From NCBI GenBank assembly GCA_004376465.1, contig SOJU01000184.1:1-39015 (forward strand): DNA of 39,015 nucleotides. Direction: 5' to 3'. This DNA comes from Anaerolineales bacterium (GTDB lineage: Bacteria > Chloroflexota > Anaerolineae > Anaerolineales > E44-bin32). Positions 23,741 to 31,400 of this stretch are shown here, in pieces. Numbering within the stretch: the stretch's first letter is position 1; every line of letters begins with the position of its first letter. The position numbers and the translations under genes were made by a program. The notes under the pieces were generated by a model. It was not told the DNA's origin. It did no database searches and saw only the letters and a list, made by a program, of their open reading frames with translations.

Positions 23741-24238
23741 TCAATGGAGAGATGCTTTTTCGAGGTTTGAAATCTCTCCCGTCGGATCAGGCGCTTTGTC
23801 TTCGGTGTTTACTTCCTTTGTCCAGGGCATATAAAGGATCACACCGAGCATGCTAATCAACACCCCCGTTACCAGACCAATCATCTGAATATATCCAAAG
23901 TGGACCACGGGCATTCGGTGGGCGCCCACACCGATGAAGTCAGCCAGCGATCCTACAGCAGCCACAACGTAGCCCGTCGCTATTAGCCTTATTCCTATGT
24001 CCGCTCGCAAAGAGTTTGGTTTTCCGTTGCGAATTACTCGCACCGTTGAATAAGCCGCAACGAGCAGAATCGCCAGCCCCGTAAGCCAGACACCGATCTG
24101 AACAAAACCTACGGTAATGCTGCGGTTCATGCCGATTAGATCGGGTTGGATGCCGACCATAAAAATCAGCAAGCCGATTAACATTACAGTCATCCAGAGT
24201 CGCGCAAGGCGTGTTTGCAATCGGGTGAGAGCGCGCAT
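23741..24238 (-). CDS. Uncharacterised four-helix membrane protein
   Basis: A 165-residue protein with four hydrophobic helices (MTVMLIGLLIFMVGI, VGFVQIGVWLTGLAILLVAAY, LIATGYVVAAVGSLADFIG and MIGLVTGVLISMLGVILYM) and a polar C-terminal tail of about 25 residues. I do not recognise a family. It starts 5 bases after the dipeptidase stop and is therefore probably the last gene of the LLM-dipeptidase transcription unit. No metal-binding or catalytic motif is visible. Confidence 0.68.
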   Translation of the reverse strand: MRALTRLQTRLARLWMTVMLIGLLIFMVGIQPDLIGMNRSITVGFVQIGVWLTGLAILLVAAYSTVRVIRNGKPNSLRADIGIRLIATGYVVAAVGSLADFIGVGAHRMPVVHFGYIQMIGLVTGVLISMLGVILYMPWTKEVNTEDKAPDPTGEISNLEKASLH

Positions 24239-24243
24239 AAGAA

Positions 24244-25332
24244 TCAGTTCTCCGGTAATGCTCTTCGCAAAAATCGCAGCCAGTTTCCCCCAAGGATTGC
24301 TTCAATATCCTCTTGATTATAGCCGCGTGCGTCTAGCGATTCGCCAATTAACCGCAAGTCGGCCACACTGTCAAGCCCTTGAGGGACTTTGTCCAAACCA
24401 AACCCTCCATCAAAATCGCTTCCTATACCAACGTGCGCAGCGTCTCCGAGCATCTGACAAATATAATCGATCCCCGTCGCAACATCTGCAAGAGTAACAA
24501 TCTCTCTGCCTTGCGAAGGCTCCCACCTATCTTTTAAGAAGCGATTCCCGAGCACTAATCCAATCACACCTTCCCGATCGGCGGTTCGTCGGATAACAAG
24601 GTCGGTGATATGCCGTTCGGGTTTTTCCGCATTTGGCACCAGGGCGAGCGGGCTTGTATGTGAGACTAGAATCGGGCCCCGGAAAAGATCTAATGCTTCT
24701 ACAGCCCCCTCCTCAGCCAGATGCGCTAGATCCAAGATCATACCAACATCTGCCATAGCGTCCAGGAGTTCACGGCCGAGATCCGTTAAAGGACCTGGTT
24801 CTCCTGTCCCACCAGCGTAGCGCGTTGCGGCCCAGGCAGGACCCAGGATCCGTACGCCCCCATCGAACCATTCTTGCAGTTCTCCCGGTGACCGCACTCC
24901 ATCGGCACCTTCCATGAGCAATACCATTCCTACGCTTCGCTCTTCATCCTCAGCCGTCTGCCACGCCGACTCTGTGATTCCAAGCTCGTGCTTATCGCGG
25001 ATTAAATGGAATTTCTCGGCATGCTCTTCTACCAGGCGATGGTAGTACGCCAGATCGGAGCTGTAGAGTGCGTGCGCCTCATCGGCATCAGCGTAACATC
25101 TAACATCCCAGGGGTCTTTCTTCCATCTAAGTGGCGTGGAGAAGAGCGTTGCGAAGACCACCGCCACGCCGCCCCGAAGCCACTCCGGCCAACCAAGAAG
25201 CGTGTCACCGTTCCACTTTGGTATAGATGTGTCCTCTTCCATCGCTCGCGTCTCGAGCGCGGAACGTGTGTAATCACGATCGAAAGTGAGCGCGTTCCAC
25301 GCCAGATCTTCATGGCCATCGACGATGATCAC
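24244..25332 (-). CDS. Membrane dipeptidase-like protein (peptidase family M19)
   Basis: A 362-residue zinc hydrolase of the renal-dipeptidase family. The metal ligands are visible: H-x-D in VDGHEDLAWN at the N-terminus, the bridging Glu in LLMEGADGV, two His in LDLAHLAEEG and LVSHTSPLA, and Asp in GIGSDFDGGFG near the C-terminus. Members hydrolyse dipeptides, often with D-amino acids. I start it at the GTG at 25332, which overlaps the preceding stop (GTGA) and has GGAGG 5 bases upstream; a start at 25344 would use the ribosome site as coding sequence. It has no signal peptide, so it should be cytoplasmic. Confidence 0.93.
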   Translation of the reverse strand: MIIVDGHEDLAWNALTFDRDYTRSALETRAMEEDTSIPKWNGDTLLGWPEWLRGGVAVVFATLFSTPLRWKKDPWDVRCYADADEAHALYSSDLAYYHRLVEEHAEKFHLIRDKHELGITESAWQTAEDEERSVGMVLLMEGADGVRSPGELQEWFDGGVRILGPAWAATRYAGGTGEPGPLTDLGRELLDAMADVGMILDLAHLAEEGAVEALDLFRGPILVSHTSPLALVPNAEKPERHITDLVIRRTADREGVIGLVLGNRFLKDRWEPSQGREIVTLADVATGIDYICQMLGDAAHVGIGSDFDGGFGLDKVPQGLDSVADLRLIGESLDARGYNQEDIEAILGGNWLRFLRRALPEN

Positions 25333-26333
25333 GTACGCCTCCACTCATCAACGAGGACACGCCAGAAATCATCGTCATCGCCGGGGTGAAACGACCAATA
25401 TGGCGTAATCCTATCAACAAGCCCCGCATAGCGCTTCTTGATCGCACCCGCCAGCGCACCGGGTTTCTCAACTACCGCAAAGGTCGCCAGCATTTCATCA
25501 TCCACTAACTCTGACATCGTCTCCCACTTTCCCTGTCGGGCAAGAGACGAAAGCTCTTCGGCAGGGTCATCCCAACCATGGAGTGACATCACCCGGCGGT
25601 AGGACGGTGTGGATGCGTAAAATGCGATTTGCGAGCGCACAAATATTTCCTGCTGAATGTTCGTCACGACAAATGTGGATGTTGAAAGTTGGATTTTGCC
25701 TTCATCTCTTTCCGCTCGCTTGGTGCCCTCCGCGATCGCGGGGCGAACGACCTCACGCAGGTAACGCTCCGTGTGCAGTGGGTGGATATGGAAACCATCG
25801 GCTACTTCACCGGTCAATCGACACAGGCTGGGGTTCACCCCTGCCAAATAGATCGGAATATCAGGATACTCAATCGGTCCGGGGTTAAAGAATGGCGTCA
25901 TTAAGGTGAGTTTGTAATATTCACCCCGATAATCTAGGCGCCCTTCCCCCTGCCACGCAGACCAAAAAGAGCGCACGGCCAGAACGAACTCGCGCAGCTT
26001 GCCTGCGGGCGACTCTGGCCAGGGCATTCCGAAGCGCCGCTCGATATGCGGTTTGACTTGCGTCCCTAAACCCAGGATAAATCTTCCTTGCGAAGCAGCG
26101 GCCAAATCCCATGCTGTGTGGGCAACATTTGCCGGGCTGCGCGCGAAGGCGATCGCCACTGCCGTACCAAAATGCATCTTTTTCGTATGCTCTGCCACCA
26201 GAGCCAGGGGGAGAAATGGATCATGCTGCGTCTCTGGTGCCCAGAGACCATCAAAGCGCATTCCCTCCACTGCTTTGGCAATCGCCGGCACTTCCTTAAG
26301 TGATACCGGGGGAAGCGCTACATCTAAATGCAT
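25329..26333 (-). CDS. LLM-class F420-dependent oxidoreductase (TIGR03617-like)
   Basis: A 334-residue luciferase-like monooxygenase-fold protein. It has the N-terminal strand-helix MHLDVALPPVSLKEV, GLWAPETQHDPFLPLALVAEHT, the nonprolyl cis-peptide area GTAVAIAFARSPANVAHTAWDLAAASQGRF (in part), and LGLGTQVKPHIERRFGMPW. These features match the F420-dependent TIGR03617 group rather than FMN-dependent bacterial luciferase. The substrate is unknown. It ends within a GTGA overlap with the dipeptidase gene, so the two are translationally coupled. Confidence 0.88.
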   Translation of the reverse strand: MHLDVALPPVSLKEVPAIAKAVEGMRFDGLWAPETQHDPFLPLALVAEHTKKMHFGTAVAIAFARSPANVAHTAWDLAAASQGRFILGLGTQVKPHIERRFGMPWPESPAGKLREFVLAVRSFWSAWQGEGRLDYRGEYYKLTLMTPFFNPGPIEYPDIPIYLAGVNPSLCRLTGEVADGFHIHPLHTERYLREVVRPAIAEGTKRAERDEGKIQLSTSTFVVTNIQQEIFVRSQIAFYASTPSYRRVMSLHGWDDPAEELSSLARQGKWETMSELVDDEMLATFAVVEKPGALAGAIKKRYAGLVDRITPYWSFHPGDDDDFWRVLVDEWRRT

Positions 26334-26453
26334 TTTCCGATTCCTCTCATGATCCCACGGCGATCGAGATTGTTATCTAGGAACTGGGGTTTGATACTAC
26401 AAAACCGTCTGGGATAAAAGCCACGAAACCTCTTTTCTTTTTCAGCCGGTATA

Positions 26454-26870
26454 TTAAATATCATCAAACGAGGCGATGACGACACGCCAGTCATCTGGAA
26501 TAAGAATGGATTTCCTCAGTTGGTAATCGTAAGCGACCAATGTTGCTTGTCCAACAGCCAGTTCATCTCCTGTTTGAGAGTCCTGTATCGAGTACTGAGT
26601 TTCTATACTTTTCTCTCCGAGACGCACAGTGCGAACCCCTACTTTAATATCACTCTCTAATTGGATCGGGCTGATGTAGCGGCAACTCTGCTCCGCGAGG
26701 ATGATCCCGATCGCGTCGAAATCTGATCCTTCCCATAAGCCAAGCGCCTTGATGTACTTCGACCGCGCCTGTTCCATGTACGTGAAGTGGCGGGCATTAT
26801 TCACGTGGCGTTGGGCATCAATATCGCCATAGCGGATCTCAATCGAATGAAAAAAGCGGTATTCGCTCAT
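26454..26870 (-). CDS. Acyl-CoA thioesterase, 4-hydroxybenzoyl-CoA thioesterase-like (hot-dog fold)
   Basis: A 138-residue single hot-dog domain. The signature IRYGDIDAQRHVNNARHFTYMEQAR (residues about 12-36; Asp in the DxxxxxHVNN motif is the usual catalytic residue) identifies the YbgC/FcbC-like group. RLGEKSIETQYSIQD and LAVGQATLVAYD complete the sheet. It should hydrolyse a thioester such as acyl-CoA; chain specificity cannot be read. It lies between the MBL hydrolase and LLM oxidoreductase genes, with about 100 bases on each side. Confidence 0.9.
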   Translation of the reverse strand: MSEYRFFHSIEIRYGDIDAQRHVNNARHFTYMEQARSKYIKALGLWEGSDFDAIGIILAEQSCRYISPIQLESDIKVGVRTVRLGEKSIETQYSIQDSQTGDELAVGQATLVAYDYQLRKSILIPDDWRVVIASFDDI

Positions 26871-26967
26871 TACACCTCACACGGTGATAAGTCGAATAAA
26901 TCCTAACCCAATCATTTCGGAATTTTTCATACGCTATCCATCCGATCCGCTTGCGTCCAGGGATTGG

Positions 26968-27594
26968 TCAACCCCAGGTCACATCTCCACAGAGATCGGG
27001 TGGAAGTGGCTTATCCCGGAAAGTTTCGAAGGCCGCGCGCTCTGCGCCGACTGTCGTCGACTCCCCGTGCCCGGGGTGTAATCGGACCGAATCAGACCAG
27101 GTAAAGATCGTCCGGGCCAATGATTCGAGCGCCGTCGCCAGCGCTTCTGGTGTCTGCGTATGTCCCGGTCCTCCAGGGAAGATCGCATCCCCGGATAGGG
27201 CATGATGAAATCCATCTGCTTCGATGAGTTTTAGGGCGACGCTTCCGGGTGTATGACCGGGAATATAAACAACATCGATGTGCGCATCCCCCAACTTAAA
27301 AATATCTCCTGGCGATAATTCGTAATCAGCCTGGATGGAGAAAGCCTCCGCGTCGGCGGGGTGAATCCCCGCTTTTACCCCCAGCGACTGCTTTACCGCG
27401 TGAAGCGCACCAACGTGATCCGAGTGTCCGTGTGTAAGCAAGAGTCTGGTGACGTTAGTGTTTCCTATCCAATTAAGAATCTTCTGTGCTTCATCACCGG
27501 GGTCTACAAGTACTCCCTCGCCCAACTCATTATCTACAAGTAGATAGCAATTCGTCTGATATTCCCCAACGTGCATAACTCTTAATTCAATCAT
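26968..27594 (-). CDS. MBL-fold metallo-hydrolase (glyoxalase II-like)
   Basis: A 208-residue metallo-beta-lactamase-fold enzyme. The zinc ligands are THGHSDHVGAL (H-x-H-x-D-H), the His in YIPGHTPGSVAL, Asp in LSGDAIF and the late His in RLHPGHGESTTV. NCYLLVD near the start is typical of the GloB-like group, but the substrate-binding residues of true glyoxalase II are not evident. The ATG at 27594 is preceded by GGAG; the open frame extends to 27696 but that part overlaps the lipA terminator and lacks family similarity. It lies downstream of lipA. Confidence 0.92.
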   Translation of the reverse strand: MIELRVMHVGEYQTNCYLLVDNELGEGVLVDPGDEAQKILNWIGNTNVTRLLLTHGHSDHVGALHAVKQSLGVKAGIHPADAEAFSIQADYELSPGDIFKLGDAHIDVVYIPGHTPGSVALKLIEADGFHHALSGDAIFPGGPGHTQTPEALATALESLARTIFTWSDSVRLHPGHGESTTVGAERAAFETFRDKPLPPDLCGDVTWG

Positions 27595-27631
27595 CTTCGG
27601 TCTCCGGGAGACTGTTTTTAATTCCCTTTGT

Positions 27632-27664
27632 TGAAAAATAATACCCGGGAGAGCCCCCGGGCAT
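27632..27664 (-). terminator. Rho-independent terminator after lipA
   Basis: On the minus strand a GC-rich hairpin (arms 27656-27664 and 27641-27649, core CCCGGG/CCCGGG, one G-U pair, 6-base loop) is followed by TATTATTTTTC. It lies about 30 bases past the lipA stop and separates lipA from the MBL gene. Confidence 0.82.
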
Positions 27665-27692
27665 CCTGAATTCTTATAGCGCCGGGTCCTCT

Positions 27693-28631
27693 TCACGCTT
27701 TTGTCGTTTCGGCCCCGTATAACTTGCGGTGGACTACGCTCAAAGCGCGGACCTGCTTCTCTGCATGGTATGAAGAACGAACCAGCGGTCCGCTTTCAAC
27801 CCACTTGAAACCGATATCTCTACCGAAGCTTTCGAATTCTTCGAACTCCTCCGGAGTATAGTAGCGCTCAATCGGGATATGCTCCTTCGTTGGTTGGAGG
27901 TACTGACCGATAGTGATGATGTCGACTTTCCAAGAGCGAAGGTCTTCCATGACCACCTTGACCTCATCCATGGTCTCCCCCAATCCAACCATGATGCCTG
28001 ACTTGGTGAGTACCTCCGGGTCTAAATCCTTCGCGTTGGTGAGCGTCGCCTGCGCCCACTCATAACGATCCTGCGGTTGAACTTCCTTAAAGAGCCGCGG
28101 TACGGTTTCTACGTTGTGGTTGAGAATCTCGGGTCGGGCATCCATAACGATTTTCAGTGATTCAATTGAGCCTTTGAAGTCCGGAATGAGCACCTCAATG
28201 GAGCAGCCCGACTGCAGTTCGCGGATTCTCTGGATAACCATCGCAAAAATTGGTGCACCACCGTCGGCGCGCTCATCGCGATTTACGCTGGTAATAACCG
28301 CGTGGCGTAGATCCATCGCCTGTATAGCACGCGCAACTCGTTCGGGCTCGAGCCAGTCCAGCGGTGCAGGGCGCCCCGTTGCGATATCACAGAAGCCACA
28401 TGAGCGTGTACACACATCGCCCATAAGCAAAAACGTCGCCGTCCCGGAGCCCCAGCATTCCCCCATATTTGGACAGCGGGCCTCTTCACAAACGGTGTGT
28501 AACGACTTGGAGCGCATCATACCTCGCAGCCACTCGTAGGTCTCGCCTGATGGCGCGCTCACCTTAATCCATTCCGGCCGCCTCCGGGGCGGTCGATCCT
28601 GGTTGCGATCCGATTTGACATCAACTTTCAT
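27693..28631 (-). CDS. lipA: Lipoyl synthase
   Basis: A 312-residue radical-SAM enzyme that inserts two sulfurs into octanoyl chains on lipoyl domains. It carries both iron-sulfur sites: the auxiliary cluster motif [12 protein letters not shown] (C-x4-C-x5-C) and the radical SAM motif [13 protein letters not shown] (C-x3-C-x2-C). The C-terminal [11 protein letters not shown] contains the conserved Ser that ligates the auxiliary cluster. The ATG at 28631 is chosen because AAGGA lies 7 bases before it; an ATG at 28646 is also possible. The octanoyltransferase gene lipB is not in the window. It is divergent from the EamA gene. Confidence 0.97.
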   Translation of the reverse strand: MKVDVKSDRNQDRPPRRRPEWIKVSAPSGETYEWLRGMMRSKSLHTVCEEARCPNMGECWGSGTATFLLMGDVCTRSCGFCDIATGRPAPLDWLEPERVARAIQAMDLRHAVITSVNRDERADGGAPIFAMVIQRIRELQSGCSIEVLIPDFKGSIESLKIVMDARPEILNHNVETVPRLFKEVQPQDRYEWAQATLTNAKDLDPEVLTKSGIMVGLGETMDEVKVVMEDLRSWKVDIITIGQYLQPTKEHIPIERYYTPEEFEEFESFGRDIGFKWVESGPLVRSSYHAEKQVRALSVVHRKLYGAETTKA

Positions 28632-28705
28632 TCCGTCATCCTTCATGGCTGTCTCGTCATTAAGTCCATTCTACCGCGAAACCCTGCTCGTTTATTTTCG
28701 CTCAC

Positions 28706-28733
28706 TTGGTAATAGAAAGGGCGCAAGTATACT
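28706..28733 (+). promoter_or_regulatory. Candidate promoter of the EamA gene, probably leaderless
   Basis: TTGGTA (28706-28711), a 16-base spacer and TATACT (28728-28733) predict a transcript start at or just before the ATG at 28741. The ATG has no Shine-Dalgarno sequence, which fits a leaderless mRNA. Confidence 0.45.
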
Positions 28734-28740
28734 CATCGTT

Positions 28741-29730
28741 ATGGACCCCTCTAACTCCACCAACGGATCGCCGCAGCACCCCGTTTTATTTGCGTCAGTT
28801 CAACAAAAAGACGGCGACGAAGATCGATCCCGACTCTCCGGCGCGGGTCTGTGCGCCATATCCGCTGCAGGTTTCGCCAGCCTCTCGATATTAGGGAAGC
28901 TTGCCTTCAACGCAGATCTCAATATTGTGACGATCTTGAGCCTTCGATTTGCGGGTGCCGCCACTCTATTGGCGGTCTATTTGTCGTTTTTCCGCCGACG
29001 CAAATTGTTTTTCGATGCCCGCCAGGTGGTCATTCTCATGCTGCTCGGCGCGGTCGGCTACACCGGGCAATCCACACTCTACTTCGCCGCCCTTGAACGA
29101 AACTCTGCCTCGATTAGCTCATTACTGTTATATGTGTACCCTGCCTTCGTAGCCCTGTTTAACTGGTTCCTGAACCATCGAGCACTAAGCGCTCGAGAGT
29201 GGGTCGCTCTCGCACTAGCCTCTTTCGGAGTGCTCCTGACCCTCAACCCAGTCCGAATTCTTCAAAGCGCTGGCGGCGGGTCGATTGATTTGCTCGGTGT
29301 CGCTTTGGTACTAGGATCTGCTATCTGGTATGCCGCCTACATCATCAGTTTCGATCGTTTCTCCCGCCGGACAGATCCCTGGGTGAGTCTGGTCTGGATT
29401 TCGCTCGGCGCAGCGATCAGCTTCACAGCCGCGGGCGCCTTCTCCCATACGCTGGATTTTAAAATAGGGATGGAGGGCATCCTCATCCTATTAGGTATGG
29501 TTACTCTCAGCACAATCCTGGCCCTAGGCACTTTCTTGGCCGGGATACAACGCGTCGGTCCAACAACCGCATCGCTTCTCAGCACGCTCGAACCGGTCTT
29601 CACCGTTCTCCTCGCTATAGTTTTTCTAGGGGAATTCCTGACAACAATACAAACAATAGGCGGGGGGCTTGTGCTCGCGGCTGCCGTGCTGCTCAGCACC
29701 TCACGGCGACACCCTGCACAACCTGATTAG
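28741..29730 (+). CDS. EamA/DMT-superfamily transporter
   Basis: A 329-residue membrane protein with ten predicted helices in two EamA repeats. The first repeat starts at GLCAISAAGFASLSILGKLAF and the second around DLLGVALVLGSAIWYAAYIISF; TTASLLSTLEPVFTVLLAIVFLGE near the C-terminus is the usual helix 9-10 signature. About 35 polar residues precede the first helix. Members export metabolites such as amino acids; the substrate cannot be inferred. The ATG at 28741 fits the promoter just upstream; an open frame from 28603 runs over the lipA start and is not believed. Confidence 0.9.
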   Translation: MDPSNSTNGSPQHPVLFASVQQKDGDEDRSRLSGAGLCAISAAGFASLSILGKLAFNADLNIVTILSLRFAGAATLLAVYLSFFRRRKLFFDARQVVILMLLGAVGYTGQSTLYFAALERNSASISSLLLYVYPAFVALFNWFLNHRALSAREWVALALASFGVLLTLNPVRILQSAGGGSIDLLGVALVLGSAIWYAAYIISFDRFSRRTDPWVSLVWISLGAAISFTAAGAFSHTLDFKIGMEGILILLGMVTLSTILALGTFLAGIQRVGPTTASLLSTLEPVFTVLLAIVFLGEFLTTIQTIGGGLVLAAAVLLSTSRRHPAQPD

Positions 29731-29831
29731 TTACGTTTTTCACAAGTGATCTTTGTTCCTTGCCGAGCCTCAATATCGGAGTTATCGTTTAGTTGTCTGA
29801 CAATCTTGGTTTAGCAGAAGAGTAACTGTCT

Positions 29832-30677
29832 ATGAATAGAGAACTGAGTATCGACGCCCTGCTCCCGCCCGAGATGGCGCGCCGAGCCGAATATATCGGG
29901 GTCAGTAAGGCGGAGGCGCCAGCGCTGCGCACCTTTGTCCTGGCTATCCTGGCGGGGGCTTTTATCGCTCTGGGCGCGATCTTCGCCACCACAATCTCCG
30001 CCGGGACGTCCAGCGAGCTGCCCTTCGGCGTAGCGAAGCTCCTCGTCGGCTTAGCCTTCTGCCTCGGCCTGGTCCTTGTCGTCATCGGCGGCGCAGAGCT
30101 TTTCACAGGCAACAACCTTATCGTCATGGCTTGGGCAAGCCGCAAGGTGAGCACAAGGGCGTTGCTGCGCAATTGGGGGATCGTCTACATAGGTAACTTC
30201 GTGGGATCCATCGGAACCGCAATCCTGATCATCTTAAGCCGGCAGTACACCTTTGGCGGAGGGTTGGTCGGGGCCAGTGCGTTAGCAATTGCCACCGGCA
30301 AGGTAAATTTCGGTTGGTTTCAGGCATTGATGCTCGGACTGCTGGGCAACATCCTAGTTTGTCTGGCGGTGTGGCTGACCTTCAGTGCCCGCAGCACCAT
30401 CGATAAAATCGCTACGATCATTTTTCCGATCACGGCCTTCGTCGCCGCCGGCTTCGAGCACAGCGTGGCAAATATGTATTTTGTCCCTGTCGCATTGATG
30501 ATCGAGACTTTCGACCCCGCCTTTGTCACGACAACCGGTCTAGAGCTCACAAATCTCACCTGGGGAAACTTCTTAGTCAACAACTTGCTCCCTGTGACCA
30601 TCGGCAACATCATCGGCGGCTCGATCTTCGTAGCCGCGGTGTACTGGTCTGTATTTTTGCGCCATACCGAGCGTTGA
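29832..30677 (+). CDS. Formate/nitrite transporter family channel (FocA/NirC)
   Basis: A 281-residue pentameric-type anion channel with six to seven helices. Family signatures are GGAELFTGNNLIV (about residues 85-97), the conserved Lys in ATGKVNFGWFQA, LGNILVCLAVWL and the pore His in FEHSVANMYFVP. These residues match FocA, NirC and HSC channels; whether formate, nitrite or hydrosulfide is carried cannot be told. A polar N-terminus of about 30 residues precedes the first helix. A small Lrp/AsnC-type gene follows after 16 bases. Confidence 0.94.
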   Translation: MNRELSIDALLPPEMARRAEYIGVSKAEAPALRTFVLAILAGAFIALGAIFATTISAGTSSELPFGVAKLLVGLAFCLGLVLVVIGGAELFTGNNLIVMAWASRKVSTRALLRNWGIVYIGNFVGSIGTAILIILSRQYTFGGGLVGASALAIATGKVNFGWFQALMLGLLGNILVCLAVWLTFSARSTIDKIATIIFPITAFVAAGFEHSVANMYFVPVALMIETFDPAFVTTTGLELTNLTWGNFLVNNLLPVTIGNIIGGSIFVAAVYWSVFLRHTER

Positions 30678-30693
30678 ACCGAAAGGACATCCA

Positions 30694-30924
30694 ATGAAAG
30701 CGTATATGTTGATTACAATTCACACCGGGCAGATTGAACAGGTCGTTGAGCATCTCCGCCGCGTGGACGGTGTCATTGAAGCTAATATGGCCTTTGGCCC
30801 CTATGACGCAGTGGCCGTTGTGGAAGCGGAGGATATCAAGGCTCTGGGCAAAACCATGGCCACTAATATCCAGCCCATTCCGGGTGTGTTAGACACCCTC
30901 ACTTGCCTGGTGGTGGACGACTGA
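30694..30924 (+). CDS. Stand-alone Lrp/AsnC ligand-binding (RAM) domain protein
   Basis: A 76-residue alpha-beta protein with the Lrp/AsnC C-terminal domain pattern: AYMLITIHTGQIEQVVEHL, then GVIEANMAFGPYDAVAVVEAED, and PGVLDTLTCLVVDD. It has no DNA-binding helix-turn-helix. Such small RAM proteins form ring-like oligomers and bind amino acids or other small molecules. AAAGGA is 6 bases before the ATG. It is 16 bases downstream of the FocA-type gene, so it is likely co-transcribed and may sense a ligand related to the channel. Confidence 0.88.
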   Translation: MKAYMLITIHTGQIEQVVEHLRRVDGVIEANMAFGPYDAVAVVEAEDIKALGKTMATNIQPIPGVLDTLTCLVVDD

Positions 30925-31134
30925 AGTCAGCGCATATTAATCATTTGCAGCATATGGGACTCTGCGCTAATATGAACACCTGTTGAGCGGCACTTTGAAG
31001 AATTAGATCCCAATATTTCTATCGCCGTGGACAAGCCGAGGAGGAAGCCAGCACTTGGACCGTGGGCTTTCTCCATACTGACCCGAATTCGTATAACGCG
31101 AAGCTCATTATCCATAGTTTATCAGGAGGAAATC

Positions 31135-31305
31135 ATGCGCCTTACACCACCAAAGAAATGGGTTTTCTGGACTTCTGTTATTCTCGTCGTTCTGGGTCTC
31201 GTCGGTAAATTCGTCAATGTCCCCTTCCTCACGGACTACGCTTACTGGTTCGTCGTGGTTGGCTATATCTTGCTCGCTGCAGGCAACTACCTCAAAGGTT
31301 TCTAG
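31135..31305 (+). CDS. Small two-helix membrane protein
   Basis: A 56-residue protein with two hydrophobic stretches (WVFWTSVILVVLGLVGKF and YAYWFVVVGYILLAAGNYL) and a basic N-terminus (RLTPPKKW), so both ends probably face the cytoplasm. A perfect AGGAGG lies 5 bases before the ATG, and a terminator follows 50 bases after the stop, which supports it as a real gene. I do not recognise a family. Confidence 0.72.
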   Translation: MRLTPPKKWVFWTSVILVVLGLVGKFVNVPFLTDYAYWFVVVGYILLAAGNYLKGF

Positions 31306-31350
31306 ACCCAGATTTTTTTCGATTGCATCGTTAAGCGAATTCGGGCCAAA

Positions 31351-31385
31351 AAAAACCCTCTGCAAATACGCAGATGGTTTTTTCT
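31351..31385. terminator. Bidirectional terminator between convergent genes
   Basis: A stem of TCTGC/GCAGA plus ACC/GGT with one mismatch (31355-31363 with 31370-31378) and a 6-base loop is flanked by an A-run on the left and a T-run on the right. It can stop transcription from both the small membrane gene and the helicase gene. Confidence 0.8.
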
Positions 31386-31400
31386 ATCTACCCCGCATTC

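Noticed and set aside
28603-28740. Extended N-terminus for the EamA protein
   Set aside because: It overlaps the lipA start on the other strand and contains the -35/-10 promoter boxes; the internal ATG at 28741 is better.
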